DNA from: Corallochytrium limacisporum
Taxonomy: Eukaryota; Opisthokonta
DNA: 52,564 bases
Assembly (NCBI GenBank): GCA_002811645.1
Contig: PDIP01000050.1
Location: 1-52,564 of the forward strand
Reading direction: 5' to 3'
Each line of letters starts with the position of its first letter. Position 1 is the stretch's first letter. Made by a program: the position numbers and the translations under genes. The notes beneath the pieces were generated by a model. It did no database searches and had not been told where the DNA came from. It was given only the letters and a program-made list of their open reading frames with translations. Positions 27,513 through 38,000 of this stretch are shown here, piece by piece.

Positions 27513-28526
27513 GATTAAGAGAAGATTGAAGCGTAGACATGAGTCATTTAAAATTTCCACACAGTGACTTTGCTGAAGTGACAAAGGCCTTACGATTTGT
27601 CCGCATAAATACATGCAAAGCCTTCAGTCGTTCCATATTTGCTGGTTCGTCTGCGGAAGCCATTGCTGTGTCGAAGCATTATTGGGCCACACCTAATCCG
27701 CCGTCGGAACCGCGGTCTTCCCTTGCCACAGGCAGCTGCGCAGGCGACAGTGAGCCGGTGTCTCGTATTACTCGATGATTTCCACGACGGTTCATACATA
27801 TATTCTAATCCAACCACTACTCAGGCCAGCACCAGCCGCACTGCCTACCATTTCGCCCGCTCGTCAGCTGATCTATCCTGTTTGGGTTAACACTTGTGTT
27901 TTTTCTGCAGTTTCCAGTTCTATACCGAAGAGATCACCAAGATATTTCCAGATCTTCAAAATTTAAAGGATGGTCTGCGCAGTATTGAAAAGGCTTTTTC
28001 CCGGGGTTGTAGACCAGGTCTGGAAATTCAGACGTGCGAGGATCAGCACAACCATTAAGGGAAGACCCTGCGCACTTGTTTATTCACTGGGGACTGCCCT
28101 ATTGTTCTGCCAAGGCGCCCTGAAGCACACAGGTCGAGTTCACCGTCAGCTGAGGATTCAATGTCCACGAGCCCCAACGAAAGGCAGCACCTCTTTGATT
28201 CCACTTTGTCCACCACGCAAGGCCACATCCTGGTACGTAAGAAATACAACGATTAGATTGGATTTGACCACTTTCATTCCATTGCTAAACCCCGCTGTCG
28301 CTGAATCGCATCGGATTGTTGATTTCGACCCACCCAGCAATTGGCTGACTGTCTGAGCACTCGACCCTCCCTTGGCAACGACTGACAATTGCCATAGACA
28401 ATGTATGCGCAGTGCTGCCGAAATCTATGGCACCTCCCTCCCTTGCGCGCCTAAGACTCTTGTCTGTTTCTTACCGAGGGGGGAGGGGATCTACACAAAG
28501 GCGGAATCCTGGTTGAGTCTGTGTAA
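27513..28526. other. Divergent intergenic region, SDR / frameshifted coiled-coil gene
   Basis: About 1 kb without a supported gene. A 128-codon plus frame at 27970-28356 shows no domain. If the downstream coiled-coil gene is a decayed longer gene, its missing 5' part would lie here, but I see no clear remnant. Confidence 0.45.
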
Positions 28527-30243
28527 AGTCGGTCAGCTGCAACAGGGGCCATCCTTCGGTGTTCAGATGGGCGGGTCTTTCCCATCTACAATGAGCGTAG
28601 GGCCTTGATCACATGTATAGCTGAACTTTTGGGTCCCGGTGCTGCACTGGACCGATTCCATATTGAAATGACTAGGCTTCAAGAGAGTCACGACCGCGAG
28701 GTCTCAGATGGAGCCGGTGAGCACCAGCTCGAGCTAACTGCCTTGTTGACAAAGCTCGAAACGGCACGCAAGGAACCTGAGACTCGGGACTTGGAGTTTC
28801 CGCGGCAGCTGAAGACGCTAGAAGACGGAAAACATGTGGCAGAGGTGTTGGCTTTGCGCAGAACGGAGAACGAGGAAGTGACTGCCCATCCCGAAGCTAT
28901 TCTGGCTCGAAGGAGACAGGAGTGTGATTATCTGACTGAAGAAATCCAACAGCTTAAGAGCGCTATGGAAGTGGCTCAAGAGCACATGGCAGCTGCGGAT
29001 CAGGCCGTCAAAGATTCACATGAGATGATGAGACTGATTGAAGGCCAGGTTAAGGCCAAGAACCGAGAGATCAATGTGCTGAAGACGCATTTGGGAGAGC
29101 TTGGAGACACACTCTCCGGCAATGAAGACAAGGAAAAGCAATTTGAGCACAAGCTGGCTATGCTGGCAAAATGTGCCTCAGAACGAGAGGCTGATCTGCG
29201 GGACAAGATTGAACTATATCAAAAGCAGCTAGAGCAGATCGACCAGGAGCATGAAACAGTCATTACGAAGGTCCGGGGCAAGCACACAGCCGATACTGCA
29301 ATCCTGATAAGCGAGCACAGTGCCCAGCTGGATGAGGTGAAGCTTGTCTTAGACCGCGCCATGGAAGTTGCCGTGGGGGAAAAGGAAGAGGAATTGCTGA
29401 CGGAGATGAAACACTCGCTACGCCGGAAGGACAGTGAGCTCAAGACCATGAAAGCTCAGTATGAAGATAGGCAAAGAATTGTCGAGAACAAGAACAGCCA
29501 GATAAGTGAGACTCAAATTGAGCGGTACTCGACCCTTAAACAGGTGAAGGATCTGAACAAAAAAAGTTGCCAAGTACCGCTCAGACATTGATTGCCTCCA
29601 GTGTAAAGATGATGACATTACCATAGCGTTCAATCTAGTCACTAAGATGCTGAAATTGGCGAACATGACCATTATGGACAGGGACAAGGAAAGACAGGAC
29701 GTGCAGGCTGACCACAAGAAGGTGATCACGCAGGCTCGAGACATCATGGAATTGCAGGCTGACCTACAGCGTCTGAAGGACAAGGAGACAGCAGCTAGTA
29801 CAGAAATGGAACAAATTTTCAGTGAGAAGTCACAGATGATAATAGCACTTCAAGAGAAACAGATCTTGCACCACCAGGACCAGATGCTCCACGATTTCCG
29901 TCAGGTGCAATTCAAGAAGAAGGCGCGTCTACAGGAAGTTACCTCTCGCTTAGTAGAAGTCACGGACAAGTACAACCGTCAAGAATCGAGACCTAACGAC
30001 ATTCAACGCATCGACGATCTCACCCACGCACTTGAAGGGCTACGTGCCCGTCTCATGAAGTCCGAAGAGCTATGGGGGATGTACGAGCAGAAATTGCAGA
30101 CCCAAGAACAGAGCCTGAACCTCATTTTCAAGAGCAAGTCAGTGTTTTCTTTTCCAGAGCCTTTGCTGGGTGGGAACAGTAGCGTGAAACGTGGGCCACG
30201 CGCATCCAGCCGGACGCTCGGTTTGCCACCATTGCAAACTTGA
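28527..30243 (+). pseudogene. Coiled-coil protein gene, frameshifted at an A7 run, no clear ATG
   Basis: The first frame is open from 28527 to a stop at 29591. It begins without an ATG near the 5' end; the first in-frame ATG is around 28668. It encodes a continuous Glu/Lys/Gln-rich heptad coiled coil (for example LEQIDQEHETVITKV). At 29559-29565 there is a run of seven A. Removing one A joins the frame to the next one, which runs without stop through 29647 to 30243 and continues the coiled coil (KVITQARDIMELQADLQRLK). So one gene of at least 570 residues has been broken by a one-base change, or the base is a sequencing error. The type is reminiscent of ciliary or centrosomal coiled-coil proteins, but no family is recognised. 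A programmed +1 shift is possible but unsupported. It converges on FNTA (130 bp). Confidence 0.6.
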
Positions 30244-30373
30244 AGCAACCGATGCGGCGAATTCTGAAACTTTACAATGTGTGGTGTCTAATGGCGCACG
30301 GTACCCACTATCCCCTTGGTCCGTCATGCTTCCATAACTATCGTCCTTGAATTCGACTACACATTTATTGTTT

Positions 30374-31309
30374 TCACGCCAGCGCTGGTAACTGCTTCAT
30401 GCGCCATTCCCAATACTTCTTTCTCACTGGGTCCAGAGTGCTGGACAGGGATTCAAGAATTTCCCTTGCACTGCTCACGGCAGCCTTCCTGGCTGCCGTA
30501 TCCGAGGTCTTTGCTGCCTCCGCTCCGTAAGTCAGCGCCACAAAATCGGCAAGGTACGGACTTGGAATGTGCTTCTCATGCCACCAACTGCGGGTCGTCT
30601 CCACAAGCGACGGATACTTAGTTAAATCGCCCGCAATACCTCGGAGGTAATTCCACGCACTCTCGTTGTTAGGGGTTTTGGCAAGCTTACGGATGGCATA
30701 GTCTATTTCTCGCTGGGCTACATCGGGCTTCTCCCAACTCTCAGTAGCGTTGATCACAAAGTACCGATGATTCCATGCACTGTTATTTCGCACATCGTCT
30801 TCCAGTAATTCATCACAATATTCTAATTCACCGTCCCACAATTCGAAAGTGCTGACTGCCCATTGCCGGTGCTGCCAGGCATGGTAATTCTTGGCGTCTG
30901 CGTTCAGGGCTCGCCGGCAGAATGCCTTTTCCAAAGAAGCATCCTTGGTCCATTCAATAATCACTCTGCGGTGATGCCAGATTTGATAGTTTTTCGGGTT
31001 CTCACTGGCCATGTCAGCTATGTATTCAAGTTCTGCAGTTAGATTCGGCTGGACCGCCTGCAAACAGTCCCTTCGCACTTGCCACGCGGTGTAGTTGGCC
31101 GGATTGAAGTCGATCAGTTCGGTGGTGAGGTCAAATACGCGCTGACTGCACTCCTCTGATTTGACCACCGCACGAAAGTAATTCATGACGTCTACATAGT
31201 CTGGATCGTAGTTGATTGCTACAATGCTGCCATCGTCCGGCTGTTCCATAGGCTGCACATCACTCCATACTGGGCGATCTGCCATTGGTGTGTAGGCGTC
31301 GCTAGACAT
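30374..31309 (-). CDS. FNTA: Protein farnesyltransferase/geranylgeranyltransferase-I alpha subunit
   Basis: A 311-residue protein with five PPTA (prenyltransferase alpha) repeats at about residues 72, 107, 141, 175 and 214: NYTAWQVRR, NYQIWHHRR, NYHAWQHRQW, NNSAWNHRYF and NESAWNYLRG. The human protein has nearly the same series (from memory), including the WHHRR and DAKNYHAWQHRQW core that contacts the prenyl diphosphate and the beta subunit. The alpha subunit is shared by FTase and GGTase-I, which attach isoprenoids to CaaX proteins such as Ras and Rho. It is shorter than the human protein (379) because it lacks the Pro-rich N-terminal extension. The start at 31309 is unambiguous. Confidence 0.96.
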   Translation of the reverse strand: MSSDAYTPMADRPVWSDVQPMEQPDDGSIVAINYDPDYVDVMNYFRAVVKSEECSQRVFDLTTELIDFNPANYTAWQVRRDCLQAVQPNLTAELEYIADMASENPKNYQIWHHRRVIIEWTKDASLEKAFCRRALNADAKNYHAWQHRQWAVSTFELWDGELEYCDELLEDDVRNNSAWNHRYFVINATESWEKPDVAQREIDYAIRKLAKTPNNESAWNYLRGIAGDLTKYPSLVETTRSWWHEKHIPSPYLADFVALTYGAEAAKTSDTAARKAAVSSAREILESLSSTLDPVRKKYWEWRMKQLPALA

Positions 31310-32072
31310 GGGTGCTCTCTAAAGATTTCAGGGTGTAATGATTGACTTTAAAATGAATGAACACTGCACACAGTCCAGTTTCACTTCCCTTTGCAAAATT
31401 TAGCTGCTAATGAGAGACAATATGAGAGTAATCGTACAGTATCGTGTTGTTCATTCTTGTACCCAGGCTGTGATTCTCTGCAACCAATGCTCAGTCCTTG
31501 GCATCCATAAATATTTCGGCGCCGAGAAAATTGGCATCAAGTATCTTCCCCTCGCCAATCCCCCCCCCCCCCCGGGGGGGCGGGAGGAGCCAAAAAGCCA
31601 CTGATTACCAGCCTCCAGTGCTCCGTGCCAGGGCGCTCATCTGCTGCTTCTGTACCTTCGTCGGGACGAATTAAACAGCCCTCACCACTTGGGCATGAGA
31701 AGGTCAGCCTCACTCAGATACAAACTGAGTTCGTGTGCCTTGTAAGCCCAGGAGAAAGTGAGGTCGGGTCCAGAATCGAGCCGCGGCCTATCCAGCTCTG
31801 GACTGTGTGACACGCCCATCGTACCAGTGAATGGTACTTCAAATAATTCCTACCTGTGAGGATGAACATTTTCCAAGCCCATCTTTCTTTAATAAGGGCA
31901 CAATACAGTCTTGCGATATCATTACGACAACGACGTTATTGCATCTAATATGCATTTCGGCAGGATAGTAGAAATCGTCAAGTGGATGATGTGATAAGGC
32001 CCGCTTTTCTTGGGTAACAAATCATCAGAAATGATAGGGAGACTTTACCATTAACCACTTACTAAGGCAGCA
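31310..32072. other. Divergent promoter region, FNTA / BLTP2-like, with C14G7 tract
   Basis: No gene. A run of 14 C directly followed by 7 G lies at 31560-31580, then CGGGAGGAGCC. Small frames here are low-complexity. Confidence 0.55.
31560..31580. repeat. C14G7 homopolymer junction
   Basis: A 14-base C run abuts a 7-base G run. The last seven C and the G run are self-complementary. Length may be affected by sequencing error. It lies between divergent promoters. Confidence 0.6.
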
Positions 32073-35000
32073 ATGGTCTTGTGGTATTACGTCCTTGCGT
32101 CTCTCGTGGTCCTGGTGACCATCCTTTTGGAAGGTACCTTTGTTGGATACGCAGTCAGTCAAGGATTACGGCTCAGTGGCCTCATGAAACACAGCACTAT
32201 ATCGATATCTCGCTTACAGCCATGGGCGATTTCGGATGTGCATATGAAGATCACACGACCGACCGGGTTGTGTATTGAACTTCGTATTGGATCCATTGCG
32301 CTGCGACCAACAAAGGCCGTGGCACGGGAATTCAGCGGCGTCCCAGATTTGCCGTCGTGGGCTGGCACAGATGTTCTGGAGTTCTTTGCTCAGCCCAAGT
32401 ACGCTTTCAAGCCATTGATGGGCATGCTTGGGCGTGTGTGGCGGGGTCTACTACAATTCGTTGCGTGCGAAATGAGAGATGTTAAGGCCAAGTTATCACA
32501 TCCGGATACAAACGTCAAAGTGATTATGGACGGTCGAATAGAGATTGACGGGGCAGCCTCAGATAAGCACGAACAGTCACAGGTTGTGCTCCAGGGAGTC
32601 AGCATCATTATCAAAGGTACGATTGATTGCGGTGTGCAGGTTGACGACATTTCCTTAATGGAATCGACTCTGTCATGGACGATGATGGCAAATGTGTCGC
32701 CTGCACGGTTCCGGGATTCACAGATTGTATTCGAGCTGGAAATGTTCCGGTGCAAGCGGCCGTTCAGCATTGGTTTGCTGAACATAGCAGTTCGTAGTCT
32801 GCTTTCGGTTGGAACCAAGGAAGAACGTCAACTATCGACGTCACCCACAGGTGAACAGGAAACCAGTTTCTCACAGCGGATGCCACACAGAGCTACGACC
32901 CAAGAGATTGCCGCTTCGGTGCGTCGAATCATTGAGAAACTACCGGTGCTGGTCTCCATCAAGATCAAGGATGTGGTCCTGCCGTGTGTTTTGGAAGTCG
33001 ATGCTCTGTCATTCACGGTCACACCACGCATTGGCAGTATCAGTTTGCAATGCCATCGGAGTCAAACCGACAGTAGACAGTCAGCGGATGAGAGTCATTA
33101 TGATGCAAAGCTTCGCATGACACTGCGGAACCTGAGCCTGACCATTGTCGAAGAAGGAGAGACCTCTCTCGGCCTCCAAGAAATCGACTGTTACGTAGTG
33201 GTCAAGACTGAAAGTGTGGAGACAGCCGCGCCGTTGACGGTGATCGCTGGCATGGAAGTGCGGAAGCCCCGTTTGAGTGTGTACTTGGAGCAGGTACCGG
33301 ATCTTCGTCGGGCCTTGCAGAATCTGACCTTGCCGGATGGTGAAATAAATCGCAAGCGGGACTTGCGTAAGCTATCCTTCGGCTCACAGATGTACCATCG
33401 CATGGGTGAATCGGAGAGATTGGCTGCGGAACGCGTACGACGTCGGATCAAATTCCGAATCTCAGCGGCCGTCTACGACACCGAGGTAGTGGCATCGTAT
33501 GTGGATACTCGACAGCGTAAATCTTACGATTTTAATTTGCAGATTGCGCAACTGTCCAGCCAGCTGAGCACTCTGGATCTAAAAGAAAGAATACTCGTAC
33601 CGTGCAATTGGAGCACTGAACTATCGAAAATTCTTGTCTATATCAAGACACCGTTGCGACAAGACAAGGTGCACCCGATGGCTAAAGATTGGGCCACTTT
33701 ACATCCAACGCTGCTAGTTAACGATGTCAATGTAAAACTGCAGTTTATTGCTCACTCTCCCCGGCCCTCACAGATGGAGTGTGTGATCTGTTGTGTTGGT
33801 TCTGTGCAGGCTTTCGGAGATATTGCGCAATTGGGCATTATAGAGACGTTGAAGTCCATCTCGATTTTGCTGCAGGAGCCATACACAATCGCCACGGCGG
33901 GCGAGTCTGATGCAAATGAACCATCAACCGCAGCAGATGAGGTTGAACAGAGTCTGCGAGGATCCACACGGAATGTGCGAGTATCTGTGACCCTGGATCG
34001 CTTTGAGATAACGGTCTCTCTTGTGCACATTGCTGCGTTTTGTTGCTTGGTGTCCAAGGGAGCATCCCTGGAATGGTCATCGCCATACCTAAATGTTTCC
34101 TGGTCGCCTATGGCGGTCTCAAGACGATACCAAAAGGAAGAGCTACACAAGAGGGCGGTACTAGCAGAAGGCACTGCTAAGCTCTACAGAGACGAAGAGG
34201 GAATTGTGGTGAATGTGGATGTCGAAGATGTTGGAGCTGCCATAACGGTCGGGGACTTACTGCTCATGATCGCATTCGCGGACGCGATTCGAGCAGAAGG
34301 AAAGCGACCAAAGTTATCCCGTTTCAAACGAGGTCGTGCATTTTCCTACGGCACAGCTTCGAATGAAAGTCTAAACCGGATGATCAGTGCGGGTTCCGAC
34401 AGTAGTAATCTGGGTTCTCCTGCGATCAAGGTGTCTACTGTGCAGGCCTCTGTTCGTTCCGTGAGCTTCAAGTACCTATCCCACCACAACCGCAAGATTG
34501 AGGTTTGCCTGGACGAGATTGTCTCGAATGCAAAGACCAGCAACGCGACTTTGGATATTCAACTGAACAGCATGAACATACTGTCCAATAACAACAATTT
34601 GCTGCACGCTGCCTGGCTGCGCTGTGAGATACCTTTCCAGAACCGACCAATCAATGAAGAACGGCTTGCGGGACTGGCCATGGATAACATGGCAAACCAT
34701 GGACAATCCGCAGAGGAGGACATGCAGAACCCGGTCTACGTCACCAGTGACCCACTGGTGAAAAAGAAGGCTCCCAGAGTCATTTTGATAGATGCGGAAA
34801 TGCTGGAAATCACTATTCCGCATGAATATCCGCTGAAGTACGAGATAGAATCTATAAGCGGAGGATGGAAAATGGTCAAGGCACTAATCAACGACAAGGA
34901 GACCTCCCATCCTGAACCACATCGCAGATTCAGTGCGCTACTAACCCACTTCCGCATCAAACGCACGCGCGTGGTGATGGAAGACGATTCCTTTGAAGTT

Positions 35001-38000
35001 CGCCTGAACTTGAATTACCAACTCATGCGTGAAGAGCAACTGCAGCAGCAAGAGCGGCAATACTGGATCGAGTCCATGCTCAGTGCTGGTGGTTTCGCCA
35101 TCGACAATGAGAAGGTCTGGGCAGAGTTGCAGAAATTGTGCTCTGCGGTGTACATTCAACGCGCCCGAGCAATGCATGCACAATTCGAGAACAGTGAGGG
35201 TCCCCAAACCGGTGAGTCTGAGGACGAACAGCCAAGTCAAGATCTTGCCCCACTGATTTCCTTGCGAATCGATGACTTGTCACTTGCCGTCGGATCGCAC
35301 CGCAACATGCGAACGGACGAGGACATTCTCACAGAAATGCAGCGTATTGACGAGGAACCTCTGCCGTACGGCATTCGCATGCAGACACTGTTGGCATGTA
35401 ATGTGAGCCTGAAGGCGGCACGTGTCTCCGCTCAAATTCGTGATTACGCACGTCCCCTGATCCTCGGCCGGCATGTAACAGTTTCCTCTCCATTAGTTAT
35501 TGCAGAACGGTCGGCTGACAAGCGATCCATGTACAACGTTCCCGTTGAGGACCAAGGACTATCGTTTACAATCCACAAAACGACCACAACCGTCAAGATC
35601 TACGTCGACCCAGTTGTGGATGCGAAAGAGCTGAAGATCACACACGGTCCATGCTATGAACATGGTCTAGCCGAGGTCAGTCGATGTGCAGATCTCTTCA
35701 CATTCCCCTCAATTGATGACAGTCCTCTATTGCCGTTTTGGGACAAATTAAGACTGATGATCCGAGGTTCCACGCAGATATACGCGAACGATCTCAGAGT
35801 TATTCTCACCCTTGACCGAATTCCACACGAAAAGAATCGCGCTCTGGAGCTGAAGGCAAAGCATGCACGCGTCGATGCGAACGGAAACATGGTGATTGAG
35901 ACTGAGCTTTTGGAGGCGTTAATGCGGGATCCGAGCCAGTACAATCGGTCCAAGATCCTGAGCATTCCTAGGGCACGGTTGAATATGATCTTTCAATGGA
36001 CGATCGAAACCAATGTAGTGCACCACATGGACGTAATCCCCGTCAACCCTGCCTTCCGACAGAACTTTTCATCATGGATTAGTCGACAAAACAATCGGTC
36101 CGGTGACGTGGTAGATAGTTTCGAGGGCTTCCGAACAGACCGCTTGGATCTGGTCTTTGAGCTGAGCAGCGCCAAGCCACAGAATGTGACGGTGGAAGAA
36201 TTAGAGAAAGAGGACTGGCCTACGGGCACTGTCTATGGTCAGACTCTGACCTTCATCAGCGATCTCGTGAAGGCATACTCGAATCCAAGGCACCCCATCC
36301 GCGAAGGGAAGATCTTTGACGCAGTCCCCAAAAAGCGCAAGAGTCTGGGAGACCATATCAGGAGCATAACTACGGAGGTCGACTTTCGGCCTGTGTGTGT
36401 ATACATGTGGGAGACGCGGGACCACCTGGCGGGGGCGAAACTGACTTGCAATCGTGGCAGTACCACTGTGGTCAATCGCCAGGTTAACCTGCCCAGCCTG
36501 GGTACAGAGTCTGGAAGACGAGTGCGCCAGGGAGGGCGCTGGGTAACTTCATCGGTGAACATGGCTACCGAGTCCATCGAAATCCACACCATTGCACGGG
36601 ATCCGGACCACACCAGCCAGCTTTTGATGAGCAGTGCGGTAGTTTACCAGTCGGCAATCTACAAGAGCCGACCACGCGCCCCTAAAGATAGCAATTCTTT
36701 GGAACCAGCCCATTTCTTACACCAAGTGAAGGGAACCACTGTGTGGATGACGTGGTCCGTGTTTAACAGCACAATTGTCTTCCGTTTGTGGGACAAGTTT
36801 ATTTCACTACCCGCATTGCAGCAGTTTCTGAAGGCCGACGCAGTGCAAGATATGATCAAGGCAACATTGGACCACCACACGGGGAATAGCTTCTCTGATG
36901 TTCGGCAGGGCTTAGAGATCAACGTCGGCCAGGGCGAACGTGTGGTTGCGTATGACCAAGCCAAGCGGCGTTTGAATATTTACTTAGATGAGTATGACAA
37001 CTTGGACGTGTCCTCGCATCATCTGAACGTCACTGTTGACACAATGCAACTCAAAGTTATGAGCGAGGAAGACAACGACTGTGTAATCGTTACTAGTCCA
37101 AAACTAACTCTGTACGAGGTACATGAGGATCTCAGAGAGGTTGGTGAATTCATTTTGGTACGCAAGGTGCTAATCGGTGATGTAGAGAATCTACAGGCGT
37201 TCATGCCCATCGAATCAATGGTGGACAAAATCGAGCATCTTTGGATGCCTGATGCCCTGGTCAGGGGTGTTTCACAGAAAGAATTTGACCTCATCTCCTC
37301 GTTCTGCCAACGCATCATTCGCGAATGTCGGCTGACATTCTCATATCGCTACCACTCGCAGGTGCTGAAAGAGCAGGCTGTTCTTGACCGAGGTCTGCGG
37401 GGTTCGATCCTGGACCTATCAGCTACTTCGGGAGGCACTAAGAATTCATTCAATATGATAGACGATGGCAATCTGGAACAACAGCGGGCGCAGGATTCCA
37501 CGGTTGGGCAGGTGCTATCCCTCCTGATACACGGCATGGACATTGAGTGCGACCGTCGCCAGTTTTACACGGTGATTGATGCCATTCGCTACACATTGCT
37601 CGAGTCTCATTCATTTCGACATACAGTCACCAGCGAATTGGAGACAATGAACCTTATGAGTTCGTTCGAGACCGCTGATGATCTCTATGAGCGCATCAAA
37701 CTCCTGCAGATGGAACTGAAGGGTCTTCGCAAACAACGTCAGGCAGTCCGATTTCAGAGTTACATTCTACAGATTGAGGAGCGGCACAACCGCAAAATGA
37801 CCATCGGAGACGAGGAGCCAGACGCGGGCGCCGATACTGGCGAAGGTGCGGTGCTTCTCCAGCTTGATAATGACCTGGAGGACAAGATCTTCATCAAATT
37901 GCTCCAGCTCGAGTTAATCCTACGTCTCTACGGTGATGTCGTGAGCCCGACTTCAGACCGGCAGATTTCCGAGACCGAAGGTGTCTTAAAGCGCACTGAG

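Noticed and set aside
27513-27614. Upstream ATG extension of the SDR
   Set aside because: The extra 34 residues are Cys/Leu-rich and unlike SDR N-termini, while Met at 27512 directly precedes the first Rossmann strand.
29551-29600. Programmed ribosomal frameshift at the A7 run
   Set aside because: No supporting pseudoknot or known shift motif is visible, and the gene also lacks a convincing start, so decay or a sequencing error is simpler.
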